64,000 nucleotides of DNA from Luteibacter yeojuensis (GTDB taxonomy: Bacteria; Pseudomonadota; Gammaproteobacteria; Xanthomonadales; Rhodanobacteraceae), in contig NZ_JAAQTL010000003.1 in the NCBI RefSeq assembly GCF_011742875.1, forward strand, positions 124,001 through 188,000, given 5' to 3'. The notes below the pieces were generated by a model. It saw only the letters and a list, made by a program, of their open reading frames with translations. It was not told the DNA's origin and searched no databases. Position numbers and translations under genes: made by a program. Of the stretch, positions 54,019-62,982 are shown one piece after another; the first letter of the stretch is position 1, and every line of letters begins with the position of its first letter.

Positions 54019-55243
54019 GCGCCGCGCGCGGCACGCCGGCGATGGCGTTCACCTGCGCCTTCTTCATGGCCTCGCCGATCGCCGGCCCCGTCAGACCCTT
54101 CGCCACGAACGGCTGCGACGTGATCGACGCGGCGGCCTCGCGGCATGCCCGCAGGAAATCCGCCTGCGGATAAGCCGCGTCCTCGCCGCCCAGGCGCCCG
54201 CGCTTGTCGGCCATGCACGCGAGCAGGAAGGTTTCCAGCCGCGCGGGACGGCGCAGCGAGCCTAGGCCTTCGAGCAGGCGGAAGATGGTCGCGGGTTTCA
54301 GCTCGAGCGCCATATGGGCGTTGAGATGGTGTTTGCACACCATCTCCGCCATGAACGCGTATTCCGCCGGCACCTTCAATCGCGCCGAGATGGCCCGCAC
54401 CGGTTCGATGCCGCGTTGCTCGTGCATGATGTGCCGGGGCAGCACGTCGGCCGGTGTCAGCGCCTTGCCGAGGTCGTGGGTGAGCGCGCACCAACCGACC
54501 AGCGCGTCGCCGGGAGCGAGCCTGGCGGCGGCATCGAGGACCAGCTCCATGTGGATGCCGGTGTCGACCTCGGGGTGGAATTCCGGGCGCTGCGGCACGC
54601 CGTAGAGCGCGTCGACCTCGGGGAACAGGACGCGCAGCGCGCCGCTCTCGCGCAGCACGCGGAGAAAGGCCGACGGCATCGGTTCCGAAAGTGCCTTGCG
54701 CGTTTCCGCCCATACCCGCTCGGGTACGAGGTGATCGACCTCGCCGTCGTCCACCATGCGTCGCATGAGCGTCATCGTTTCGTCCGCCACGGTGAAGCCG
54801 AGCGGCGCGTAGCGCGCGGCGAAGCGGGCGACGCGAAGCAGCCGCACGGGATCTTCGGCGAAGGCGGCGGACACATGCCGCAGCGTGCGCGTGCCGATAT
54901 CGCTCACGCCGCCGAAAGGATCGACGAGCGTTCCGTCCTCCCGCTCCGCGATGGCGTTGATGGTGAGGTCGCGCCGCTCGAGGTCCTGCTCCACGGTGAC
55001 CGAGGGGTCGGCGTGGAACGCGAAGCCGTGGTAGCCGCGGCCCGTCTTGCGCTCGGTACGCGCGAGTGCGTATTCCTCCTTGGTCTGCCCGTGCAGGAAG
55101 ACCGGGAAGTCCTTGCCCACCGGGCGGTAGCCTGCGGCGAGCATGTCTTCGGGTGTGGCGCCCACCACCACCCAGTCGCGGTCGGTCACGGGGCGGCCGA
55201 GCAGCTTGTCGCGGACGGCGCCGCCGACGAGGTAGATGTCCAT
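54014..55243 (-). CDS. cca: tRNA nucleotidyltransferase (CCA-adding enzyme) Cca
   Basis: A 409-residue enzyme that adds or repairs CCA at tRNA 3' ends. Marks: [28 protein letters not shown] (catalytic DxD region), [49 protein letters not shown] and the HD phosphohydrolase part [15 protein letters not shown] and [11 protein letters not shown], as in E. coli Cca. The last codon and stop lie in a REP element. Starts eight bases after the upstream gene ends. Confidence 0.95.
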   Translation of the reverse strand: MDIYLVGGAVRDKLLGRPVTDRDWVVVGATPEDMLAAGYRPVGKDFPVFLHGQTKEEYALARTERKTGRGYHGFAFHADPSVTVEQDLERRDLTINAIAEREDGTLVDPFGGVSDIGTRTLRHVSAAFAEDPVRLLRVARFAARYAPLGFTVADETMTLMRRMVDDGEVDHLVPERVWAETRKALSEPMPSAFLRVLRESGALRVLFPEVDALYGVPQRPEFHPEVDTGIHMELVLDAAARLAPGDALVGWCALTHDLGKALTPADVLPRHIMHEQRGIEPVRAISARLKVPAEYAFMAEMVCKHHLNAHMALELKPATIFRLLEGLGSLRRPARLETFLLACMADKRGRLGGEDAAYPQADFLRACREAAASITSQPFVAKGLTGPAIGEAMKKAQVNAIAGVPRAAL

Positions 55244-55251
55244 GCGTCGGT

Positions 55252-56190
55252 TCAGGGGCGCCGCCGCGAGCGCGCTTCGTCGAGGCGCCGCTGGCGCACG
55301 GAAGGGCCGAGGAGGCGGGGTAGCCAGGCGGAGAGACGCTGTGGATGGATGCCAAGCTGGGCGAGGCCGTCGACCTCGCCCACCGAGTCCGTCAGCAACG
55401 AGCGGAAGTTGTCCGGGGTGAACGGCTTGCCCGGTGCGAACTGCGCGACCAGGGCCTGCAGGCGGCCGAGTGCGTCGGGCATGGGCAGCACGGCGCGGTG
55501 GCGCCCGCGCGCATCGCGGATGGCCCGCACGATGTCGATCAACGTCCAGGTCTCCGGTCCATACAGTTCGTAGGTGCGCAGCACGGACGACGGATCGGCG
55601 ACGGCACGCGCGATCGCCTCCGCGACATCGCCGACGTAGACCGGCGCCATCTTCGCCCGCGGGCGCGGGAGCGGCACGATGGGCGCGATGCCCAGCAGGC
55701 CGTCGAACCGCGAGACGAGGCCGTCGCCGGGGCCGAAGATCGTGCTCGCTTCATAGATGGTCCAGTCCAGCGTAGAGGCTTTCACCAAGGCTTCCGCCTC
55801 GCCGCGCGAGCGCAGGTAGGCGGACGTTCCCTGACCGGCCTTCAGCGAACTCATGAGGTGCAGGCGATGCACACCGGTGTCGCGGCAGGCCTCCACGACG
55901 AGGCGCACGAGGTCGACGTGCACGCGCTGGAAGGTATGCCGGCCGCTTTCGTTGAGGATGCCCACGAGGTGGACGACGGCGTCTGCGCCCGCGATGTGCC
56001 GGCGCAGCGTCGGGGGGTCGTACACGTCGGCGCTGACGACGGTGACGTTACGGCCGACGGTACTCTGCCGATGCGCTTCGCGGTTGCGCGAAAGCAGCAG
56101 CAGGCGGTGCCCGTCGGCGGCCAGCCGGGGCACGAGGGTTCCCCCGAGGAATCCGGTGCCGCCGAGGATGACGATGCGCATGGCGTTCAT
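55252..56190 (-). CDS. NAD(P)-binding protein of the NDUFA9/atypical SDR family
   Basis: A 312-residue extended-type SDR. N-terminal cofactor motif [47 protein letters not shown], and a late hydrophobic-Pro segment [22 protein letters not shown]. The usual YxxxK is YLRSR, as in the NDUFA9-like group whose members bind but need not reduce. It is co-directional with cca, separated by eight bases. ATG 56181 is an alternative start three codons in. Function uncertain: assembly or electron-transfer related by family. Confidence 0.8.
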   Translation of the reverse strand: MNAMRIVILGGTGFLGGTLVPRLAADGHRLLLLSRNREAHRQSTVGRNVTVVSADVYDPPTLRRHIAGADAVVHLVGILNESGRHTFQRVHVDLVRLVVEACRDTGVHRLHLMSSLKAGQGTSAYLRSRGEAEALVKASTLDWTIYEASTIFGPGDGLVSRFDGLLGIAPIVPLPRPRAKMAPVYVGDVAEAIARAVADPSSVLRTYELYGPETWTLIDIVRAIRDARGRHRAVLPMPDALGRLQALVAQFAPGKPFTPDNFRSLLTDSVGEVDGLAQLGIHPQRLSAWLPRLLGPSVRQRRLDEARSRRRP

Positions 56191-56230
56191 GTGAGCAGCG
56201 TAGGCCGCTTCCGCGCTGCCGCCAAGCGGG

Positions 56231-58306
56231 TCACTGCCTGGGTTCCTGTGCGGCCGGTGCGGACGACGCCTCGGCCGGCTCGGGCTCCATGACGGCAGGC
56301 GGCGTGGGCGGCGCTGGCTTCGCCACCGCAGGCGCCGGACAGGTCACCGGCTTGCGCACCGCGCCGTTGCCCGGCAAGGCGTAGGTGCTGCCGAAAGGGG
56401 TCATGCGACTGGCGATGGAGAGCGCGTTGCCCGTGAGGCGCCAGTCGTAGATGACGGCGAAAGCCATCACGCGGGCGACGTATTCGCGGGTTTCCTTGTA
56501 AGGGATGCTGGCGACGAAGAGGTCGGGCTCCAGCGTGCCGCGCGCTTCCACCCACTGGTCGACCCTGTTCGGCCCGGCGTTGTAGGCTGCGCTGGCGAGC
56601 CAGGGGGCGCCGTTGTAACGGGCGGCCATCTGCGCGAGGTAGCGCGTACCGAGGACGATGTTGGTCGCCGGCTCGTAAAGGCTTCCGCCGCCGGCCCACG
56701 CCAGGCCATTGCGTTTCGCCACCAGTGCCGCCGTGCCCGGCAGGAGCTGCATGAGCCCGCGCGCGTCGGCGGCCGACCGCGCATCGCTCATCCACGCGCT
56801 CTCCGCACGGATGATCGCGTAGGCCCACGGTGCCTCGATGCCGGCCTGGCTCGACTGTTCGACGACGCCATCCTGGCGCGCGAGCGGAAAGCGCTGCTCG
56901 TAGAGGCGCAGCGCGTCGCCGGACGACAGTCCGAACACGGCGCGGTCGTACCAGCCCTTGCGGAAGGCGAGATCGGCGGCGAGGCGCTTCGTATCCGCGT
57001 CCCGACCGGCGAGCGCCGCCGTCCATTCGCGCCGCGCGAGCTTCTGCAGGCCCACGGCGTACAGTTCGAAGGCGCGGTCCAGGCCGGGGTCCGAAAGCAG
57101 CGCCGCTTCCCGGGCTTCGTCGGTCGCCATGGTCGAGGGGCAGATGGCGTAGGCGGCGTCGATCCGGTCGGCTGCGAGGAAGCCGAAGTACGTGGCCTCC
57201 TGGGCGACCGCGCGATAAAGAGCCTGTGCCTCGGCCTGCCGCCCCAGTTTCGCGAGGACGAGCGCATGGAAGTAACGCCATTCGCCGTCGTCCTTCTGCG
57301 ATTCGCCGAGCGCTTCGATCGCCGTCAGGGCCGCCTTCCAGTCCTGCCGGGCGAGCGCCACGCGCACGCGCCATTCGCGGGTGGCGTCGGTCTGCGCCCC
57401 GGGCGGAAGGGCGGCGAGGCGCTCCAGGGCCGACTCGTCGAAGTCGGTGGCGTGGAACAGCGCCAGCGCATTTTCCACGGCGTCGCGCTGCTGTTCGGTA
57501 AGGGTGAAGCGCGAGCGCAGCGACTGCCATGCGGCGTCGGCGGCAGTGGATTGCCTGCGCGCCATGCGTTGCAGCGCCAGGGTCAGCGCCTGCCGGTGGC
57601 GGGGCGTGTCCGGCCAGTCGGAGGCGTCGCGCAGGGCGCCTGCGGGGTCGTTCAATGCCTGTCCGATGCGCTGTGCGGCGGGGGCGTCCGTCGGCGGCAG
57701 CCACGGCGCCAGCGATGCGACGGTGCCGCCCCTGCCGGCGCTGGCGGCCACGTCGATGCGCGACCACAGGCGATCGGCCGTGAGCAGCCCCTGGTCGTGC
57801 GCGGCGGCGATGACGGGATCGCAGGCGTTGGGCAGGCTCGGCTTCTTCCACAAGGCCGCCATGTCGCTCTCGAAAACCAGCGGTTCGTTGCGCGCGAGCT
57901 TCGCCTGCAATGCGAAACAGCTCAAATTGTCGCCCAACCCCGGCTGGTACATGGCGCTGAACGTCGTCCAGTCCTTGCGCCGGGCGAGCTCGCCGAGGAA
58001 ATCGCGACGCAGGTCGGCGGCGGGAATCAGCCCAGGGTAACGCGCGAGGTAGGCGTCCGCGCGCGCGCGGTCGAGGGTGCGCAGGTCGTGTTCCAGCGCC
58101 GCCGCTTCCAGGTAGGGAAAGAGCACGTAGCTCTCCAGCCCCTTCGCCTCCGCGCGCCACGTGTCGCCGCCCTGCTGCTGCGCCGTGGCGTAGGCCTGGC
58201 GGAAGCGGGCGCGCTCGGCATCCGTTCCCGCGGCTGTCGCGGCCGTGGCCGCAACGAGGCCGCAGATGGCGAGGGCGAGGGTGGCGAGGGCGCGTCGAGC
58301 CATCAT
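56231..58306 (-). CDS. slt: soluble lytic murein transglycosylase Slt
   Basis: A 691-residue periplasmic enzyme that cleaves peptidoglycan with 1,6-anhydro-MurNAc formation. Signal peptide about 1-26. Residues about 30-470 are the alpha-superhelical U-domain. The catalytic domain follows: YAIIRAESAWMSDARSAADARGLMQLLP with the catalytic Glu in AESAW, NIVLGTRYLAQM and SAAYNAGPNRVDQW. The C terminus is a Pro/Ala tail (about 645-691) not present in E. coli Slt70. Confidence 0.92.
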   Translation of the reverse strand: MMARRALATLALAICGLVAATAATAAGTDAERARFRQAYATAQQQGGDTWRAEAKGLESYVLFPYLEAAALEHDLRTLDRARADAYLARYPGLIPAADLRRDFLGELARRKDWTTFSAMYQPGLGDNLSCFALQAKLARNEPLVFESDMAALWKKPSLPNACDPVIAAAHDQGLLTADRLWSRIDVAASAGRGGTVASLAPWLPPTDAPAAQRIGQALNDPAGALRDASDWPDTPRHRQALTLALQRMARRQSTAADAAWQSLRSRFTLTEQQRDAVENALALFHATDFDESALERLAALPPGAQTDATREWRVRVALARQDWKAALTAIEALGESQKDDGEWRYFHALVLAKLGRQAEAQALYRAVAQEATYFGFLAADRIDAAYAICPSTMATDEAREAALLSDPGLDRAFELYAVGLQKLARREWTAALAGRDADTKRLAADLAFRKGWYDRAVFGLSSGDALRLYEQRFPLARQDGVVEQSSQAGIEAPWAYAIIRAESAWMSDARSAADARGLMQLLPGTAALVAKRNGLAWAGGGSLYEPATNIVLGTRYLAQMAARYNGAPWLASAAYNAGPNRVDQWVEARGTLEPDLFVASIPYKETREYVARVMAFAVIYDWRLTGNALSIASRMTPFGSTYALPGNGAVRKPVTCPAPAVAKPAPPTPPAVMEPEPAEASSAPAAQEPRQ

Positions 58307-58451
58307 CGGTCTTCCTTACGTGAGACGTATCCGGCAATTGTAGGGAATACCGTGCGCAGGCCGGATGAATGGCCCGCACGACGGCATTCGCCCTTGTGCG
58401 CGGGGCCCGCTAAGCTTGCAGCGCTCACTTTACGCACCCGACTGGAACGGC

Positions 58452-60083
58452 ATGACGCCCCACACCTCCTATGCGCGGCTTGCGCGCCCGCTCGCATGGA
58501 TCGTCCTCGTCCTCGCCGCTGCCTTCGGCGCGGCGTACTGGTGGCTGCTGGGCCGTCCGGTGGACCTGCCGGATTCGCCCACGGCGAAGATCGCCTGCGT
58601 CTCCTACGCACCCTTTCGCTTCGACGGTGAAACCCCGTTCGACCCGCATGCATTCGTGTCGCCGGAGCGGATCGACGCCGACCTCAAGGACCTTTCCACC
58701 CGCTTCGATTGCGTGCGCACGTACTCGATGAGCCAGGGCCTTGGCGCCGTGCCGGAGATCGCCGGCCGTTACGGCATGAAGGTGCTGATGGGCGTCTGGT
58801 TGGGCCGCGACCTGGCCGCCAACGAGCGCGAGATGGAACAGGCCCTCTCGGCCGCGAAGCGCGATGCGCGCAACCTGCGCGGCATCGTCGTCGGCAACGA
58901 GGTGCTCCTGCGCCGCGAACTGAGCGAGAAGGCCCTCGCCGGCTACATCGAACGCATGAACGCGGCGACCGACGTCCCGGTCACCTATGCCGATGTGTGG
59001 GAGTTCTGGCAGCAGCACCCGGCCCTGGCCAAGGTCACGGACTACGTCACGATCCATATCCTGCCTTACTGGGAAGACGAACCCGTGGCGCCGCAGAAGG
59101 CGATCCGTCACGTCGCCGACGTCTACCAGCGCATGAAAGCCGAATTTCCCGGCAAGCAGGTGATGATCGGCGAGACGGGCTGGCCCAGCGAAGGGCGCAC
59201 GCGCCGCGACGCGAGCGCCAGCCTGGTGAACGAAGCGCGCTACCTGCGCGAATTCCTCAACTACGCCGCCACCGTCGACATGCCGTACAACGTGATCGAG
59301 GCATTCGACCAGCCCTGGAAGCGCGACCTCGAAGGCACGGTCGGCGGATTCTGGGGCATCTTCGACGTGCAGGGCCGGCCCAAGTTCGCGATGAGCGGAC
59401 CAGTGGTCGAAGAGCCTCGCTGGACGTGGGCCATCGGGGCCGGCGGTATCGGCGCGGTGCTCTTCCTCGCGGGCGGCATCCTCCGGCGCCGCTGGCATGG
59501 CGTCGGGGGCGCGGTCTCGCTGGCGCTGTCCGGCTTCGCCACGGGCACCGCACTCGCGGCGCATGCGCGCCTGCTGGTCTTCGCCTGCCGCGATGCGCTC
59601 GAGTGGACCGTCGGTATCGCGGCAGGCGCCGTGGCCGCCGTGACGGCATTCACGCTGGCCCGCGCGATCGCCGCGCGTCTCGCGGCGCCGATGAATTCCG
59701 CCGACATCGCGCCGCCGCCAGCCCAGCGGCAGTTCTGGGGCATCGCCTGGACCGACGCATTTACGCCGCAGCGCTTCCTCTGGATGTTCGTCCTCGCGCT
59801 GTACGGCATCCTCATGGTCTTCAACGGACGCTACCGCGATTTCCCGATCGGGCTGTTCGCCGTGCCGTCCATCGGCTTCCTCATGCTCGCCATGCTGCGC
59901 ACGCGCGAACGCCCATCGATGCCGCTCCTGGAGGAGCGCCTGCTGGCGATCTGGCTCGTGATGCTGGGCGCCGCGGTGGTGGCGCAGGAACTCGGCGCCA
60001 ACGCGGTCGCATGGGGCTGGCTGGCGCTCAACCTCGCCCTGGCCCTGCCGGTGCTGCTGGCGTGGCGCAAGGCGGCGACATAG
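58452..60083 (+). CDS. GH17-like (beta-1,3-glucanase/transglucosylase) membrane protein
   Basis: A 543-residue protein. One N-terminal membrane segment (about 14-33) is followed by a GH17-type catalytic domain (about 45-310): KIACVSYAPFR, FDCVRTYSMSQGLGAVPEIAGRYGMKVLMGVW, GNEVLLRRE (proton donor E150), and MIGETGWPSEG (nucleophile E241). C-terminal residues about 325-543 hold about six hydrophobic segments. In Pseudomonas such a GH17 part is fused to a GT2 glucan synthase; here that is replaced by plain membrane helices. Role in beta-glucan building or trimming in the periplasm is inferred. ATG 58452 starts before the membrane segment. Confidence 0.82.
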   Translation: MTPHTSYARLARPLAWIVLVLAAAFGAAYWWLLGRPVDLPDSPTAKIACVSYAPFRFDGETPFDPHAFVSPERIDADLKDLSTRFDCVRTYSMSQGLGAVPEIAGRYGMKVLMGVWLGRDLAANEREMEQALSAAKRDARNLRGIVVGNEVLLRRELSEKALAGYIERMNAATDVPVTYADVWEFWQQHPALAKVTDYVTIHILPYWEDEPVAPQKAIRHVADVYQRMKAEFPGKQVMIGETGWPSEGRTRRDASASLVNEARYLREFLNYAATVDMPYNVIEAFDQPWKRDLEGTVGGFWGIFDVQGRPKFAMSGPVVEEPRWTWAIGAGGIGAVLFLAGGILRRRWHGVGGAVSLALSGFATGTALAAHARLLVFACRDALEWTVGIAAGAVAAVTAFTLARAIAARLAAPMNSADIAPPPAQRQFWGIAWTDAFTPQRFLWMFVLALYGILMVFNGRYRDFPIGLFAVPSIGFLMLAMLRTRERPSMPLLEERLLAIWLVMLGAAVVAQELGANAVAWGWLALNLALALPVLLAWRKAAT

Positions 60084-60444
60084 CTTTCCCACCATACTGC
60101 ACGCGCACGAGGCGAAGCGTGCCGATCAGGACGGCCAGTGCGCCGCCTTCGTAGCAATACAGCTGCAGCGCGATCGCGCCGAGGCACACGGCGAGCGCGG
60201 CGGCAAAGGTATGCCGCCAGAACACCGCAAGCAACGCTGCCAGCACAGCCGCGTAGCCGTAAGCGTTATGGAGGAAGCCCTGCACGACGGCCTCGCGCAC
60301 GCCGCACCACCATGGGCCGCCTTGAGCCTCGCACGCATGCGCCATCGGCGGCGGTTCGATGAAGGCATAACGCGTGAGCGCGGCCACGGCGGCGACGGCG
60401 ACGATGACGGCCCAGGGCAGGGCGGTGCGGACGACGGATTTCAT
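60028..60444 (-). CDS. small membrane protein, converging with the GH17 gene
   Basis: A 138-residue protein with about three hydrophobic segments (near 9-26, 58-78 and 81-105) and a Cys-containing loop AHACEAQGGPWWCGVRE. The final 18 codons overlap the 3' end of the GH17 gene by 56 bases, tail to tail. No family recognised. It lies ten bases after the stop... of the next minus-strand gene's reading direction, so it may share that transcript. Confidence 0.7.
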   Translation of the reverse strand: MKSVVRTALPWAVIVAVAAVAALTRYAFIEPPPMAHACEAQGGPWWCGVREAVVQGFLHNAYGYAAVLAALLAVFWRHTFAAALAVCLGAIALQLYCYEGGALAVLIGTLRLVRVQYGGKAMSPPCATPAAPAGPGRG

Positions 60445-60454
60445 ATCGGTATAC

Positions 60455-61267
60455 CTATTCCATGGTGGCCGCGCCGGCGGCCTGCGCGAGCGACAGCGGG
60501 AGGCGGATCTCCGCTGCCAGGGGCAGATGATCGGAGAAGGCGCGGGGCAAGGTCCACGTCCTGTCGAGCTTGATGTCGGTGGACGTGAGGATGTGGTCCA
60601 GCGCGCGTCGCGGTTTCCAGCTCGGGAAGGTCGGTGTCGCCACCGTGGGCGGCTCCAGGGACGTCCTGTCGAAGAGGTGGCGCATCTCCGCGCTGGCAGG
60701 CTCGGTGTTGAGGTCGCCCATCAGCACGGCGTGCGGATACGGCGCGAGCAGTTCGGCGATGAAGGCAAGCTGGCCCATGCGCGCGGCGGCGCCCAGGGAC
60801 AGGTGGGCGATCACGACCACCAGTGCCTCCGTGCCTTCGCCGAAACGGACGAACAGCGCGCCGCGGCCCTTGATCCGGCCGGGCAACGGATAGTCGATGA
60901 CTTCGCTGGGTTCGATACGGCTCAGCAGGCCGTTGGCAGAGTGCGCCACCCGCGCCATCGGCCGGTTGGGCTGGTGGCTCCAGAACGGCATGCCCGCGGC
61001 CTCGGCGATGTAGCGGGTCTGGTTGAGGAAACCGGAGCGCAGGCTTCCGGCATCCGCTTCCTGCAGGCCGACCACGTCGAACTCGTGGAGCAGTTCGGCC
61101 AGGGAGTCGAGGTTCGCGAGTTTCGACCGGCCGGGCAGCACCGCGTTGACGCTGCGGGTCAGGTAATCGCTGTAACGCTGGACGCTCGCGCCGGCGAGGA
61201 TGTTGCAGCTCAGGAGGCGCAGCGTGCGCTCCGGAGCGGTCGAAGTGATCGGCGTGGCGCGGGTCAT
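60455..61267 (-). CDS. endonuclease/exonuclease/phosphatase family protein
   Basis: A 270-residue protein of the EEP superfamily. Marks: LRLLSCNILAG (Asn), DVVGLQEADAGSLRSG (metal Glu), VVVIAHLSLGAAARMGQ (His), VLMGDLNTEPAS (Asp, Asn) and LDHILTS with the late FSDHLPLAAEI (catalytic Asp-His). No signal peptide. Members act as nucleases, phosphodiesterases or phosphoinositide phosphatases, so the substrate stays open. Confidence 0.88.
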   Translation of the reverse strand: MTRATPITSTAPERTLRLLSCNILAGASVQRYSDYLTRSVNAVLPGRSKLANLDSLAELLHEFDVVGLQEADAGSLRSGFLNQTRYIAEAAGMPFWSHQPNRPMARVAHSANGLLSRIEPSEVIDYPLPGRIKGRGALFVRFGEGTEALVVVIAHLSLGAAARMGQLAFIAELLAPYPHAVLMGDLNTEPASAEMRHLFDRTSLEPPTVATPTFPSWKPRRALDHILTSTDIKLDRTWTLPRAFSDHLPLAAEIRLPLSLAQAAGAATME

Positions 61268-61307
61268 GAGTGCTGCATCGGTCTCGGCTGGCCTCTGAGG
61301 GCCAGAG

Positions 61308-61338
61308 GATGCCCCCCGTCACGTGAACGGAGGGCATC
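61308..61338 (-). terminator. hairpin between dsbA-like and EEP genes
   Basis: GATGCCCCCCGT and ACGGAGGGCATC pair, with one mismatch, around a short loop, eight bases past the stop of the upstream minus-strand gene. No U-tract follows, so simple intrinsic termination is doubtful. Confidence 0.45.
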
Positions 61339-61345
61339 GATGGGC

Positions 61346-61993
61346 TTACTTGTGGCCGCCCTTCAGTTCGCGGTCCACGAGGTATTTCGTGACATCGTTG
61401 AGCTGGTCGAAGTCCTTGATGTCCTTGCTGCGGTACTTGCCGTCGACCACCACGGTGGGCGTGCCTTCGACGCCCCAGGCCTGGATCAGCTTCGTATCGC
61501 TTTCGATCTGCTTCTTGACCTCGGGGCCCCGTGCCGTCGCCATGAACTTCGCGCTGTCGATGCCGTAGTGCTGTTTGTACCAGGCGGCCATTTCCTCGAG
61601 CGCGTTGAGCGGCATGTGCTGGTTCCATTTGGCGTCGAACAGCTCGCCGGTGGACTTGTCAGGCGCGCCGAGCTCCTTCGCCGCGTAATAGGCCTGGGCG
61701 AACGGCAGCCATGCGTCGTTGAATGCCGCCGGCACGCGGTGGAACGCGACGCCCTTCGGCAGTTCCTTCTGCAAGGCCTCGACCTTGGGCTCGTAATGCG
61801 CGCAGTGGATGCAGCCGAACGAGAAGACCTCGACCACCTCGACCTTGCCCTTGCCGTCGAGGCGCTTCGGCGTGGCGATGGAGGCGTACTCGGCGCCGTC
61901 GGTAAAGCTGGGCGCGGCGCCTTCGGCGGGGCGGGCGCTGCATGCGGCGGTCAGCGCGAGGCCGACGAAGAGGAGCGAAAGGCGCTTGAACAT
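61346..61993 (-). CDS. DsbA-like thiol:disulfide interchange protein, CIHC type
   Basis: A 215-residue periplasmic thioredoxin-fold oxidoreductase. Export signal about 1-18 ends LTAAC, possibly a lipoprotein anchor. VEVVEVFSFGCIHCAHYEP carries the active site C61-I-H-C64. EGTPTVVVDGKYR contains the cis-Pro loop. Second of two adjacent DsbA-like genes, following the CPAC homologue by 30 bases. CIHC is nearer the CPHC of classical DsbA. Confidence 0.88.
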   Translation of the reverse strand: MFKRLSLLFVGLALTAACSARPAEGAAPSFTDGAEYASIATPKRLDGKGKVEVVEVFSFGCIHCAHYEPKVEALQKELPKGVAFHRVPAAFNDAWLPFAQAYYAAKELGAPDKSTGELFDAKWNQHMPLNALEEMAAWYKQHYGIDSAKFMATARGPEVKKQIESDTKLIQAWGVEGTPTVVVDGKYRSKDIKDFDQLNDVTKYLVDRELKGGHK

Positions 61994-62023
61994 GGAGGTC
62001 TCCGGACTAGGGGCGAATCGCGG

Positions 62024-62908
62024 TCACTTGCCCGCGGCTTCCTTGGTGACGAGCCACTGGGTGAGCTCCACCGCCTGCGGGTAGCCGCCGGCGGTGATCG
62101 GGGTGAGACGGTACTTGCCGTTCACGACGATCGTGGGCGTGCTATCGACCTCGTAGGCGCGGATCAGTTCATCGGCGCGCTTCATCTTGGTGTTGATGGT
62201 GAAAGAGTTGGCCGTCGCCACGAATTCTTCCGGCTTCACGCCGAATTTCGCGTAGAACTTGGCGACATCGTCGATGGTCGGCCAGGCGGAAGGCGCCTTC
62301 GGCTTGCCCGCCTTCTGGTCCATGATGCCCAGTTCGCCGCTCTTGAACACCGCGTCGAACATCGCGTCGTGGCTCTTCCCGTCCACGCCGAAGGCCTGGG
62401 CCGTGAGGTAGGCGCGCTGCAGCAGCGGCCAGTTCTCGTCGGGGCGGAACGAGGCCGGTGTGTAGGTCATGACCGTGCCCCTGGGCAGGTCCTTCGCCAG
62501 CTGGTCGACGATGCCGTGGAACTGGAAGCATGCCGGGCAGCCGTACGAGAACACCTCGGTGACCTCGATCTTGCCCGGGGTGCTCGTCGGCTGGGCCGGA
62601 TCGATACGGAAGTAATGCTTGCCTTCCACCCACTTGCCCTCGTCGACGAACGGCTTCGGCGGCGGGCGGTTGTCGGCGGCATCGGCGGCGGCCGGGGCAG
62701 GCGGCGTGGCGTCGGTGGCCGGCGTGGTCGTGGCCGCGGTCGAAGCGGCGGCGGGCGCGGGGGCCGTCGTCGCCGGCGCGGCCGGCGTGGTGGCCGGAGC
62801 GGTGCTGGCGGCCGCGGCCGGGGCGCTGGCGGCGGTGTCGTTGTTGCCGCCGCTGCAGGCGGCGAGGCCGATCAGGGCCACGCAGAGGAGGGGAAGGCGC
62901 ATACGCAT
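62024..62908 (-). CDS. DsbA-like lipoprotein with Ala/Thr/Pro linker, CPAC type
   Basis: A 294-residue protein. Lipobox LAAC (C18), then a 60-residue Ala/Thr/Pro-rich low-complexity stretch (about 25-85), then a DsbA domain. The active site C124-P-A-C127 lies in VTEVFSYGCPACFQFH; DSTPTIVVNGKYR is the cis-Pro loop. The linker should hold the domain away from the membrane. It lies between cytochrome c4 and the CIHC homologue, all on the same strand. Confidence 0.88.
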   Translation of the reverse strand: MRMRLPLLCVALIGLAACSGGNNDTAASAPAAAASTAPATTPAAPATTAPAPAAASTAATTTPATDATPPAPAAADAADNRPPPKPFVDEGKWVEGKHYFRIDPAQPTSTPGKIEVTEVFSYGCPACFQFHGIVDQLAKDLPRGTVMTYTPASFRPDENWPLLQRAYLTAQAFGVDGKSHDAMFDAVFKSGELGIMDQKAGKPKAPSAWPTIDDVAKFYAKFGVKPEEFVATANSFTINTKMKRADELIRAYEVDSTPTIVVNGKYRLTPITAGGYPQAVELTQWLVTKEAAGK

Positions 62909-62937
62909 GGGGATCCTTTTCTTACCTTCTTAAACAG

Positions 62938-62959
62938 GAACGGGCCCAAAGGCCCGTTC
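62938..62959 (-). terminator. hairpin after the cytochrome c4 gene
   Basis: GAACGGGCC and GGCCCGTTC pair perfectly around a CAAA loop. On the minus strand it is followed by CTGTTTAAG, a weak U-tract. It separates cytochrome c4 from the dsbA-like pair. Confidence 0.7.
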
Positions 62960-62982
62960 GGAGTACCCCTAACTTTAACGCG

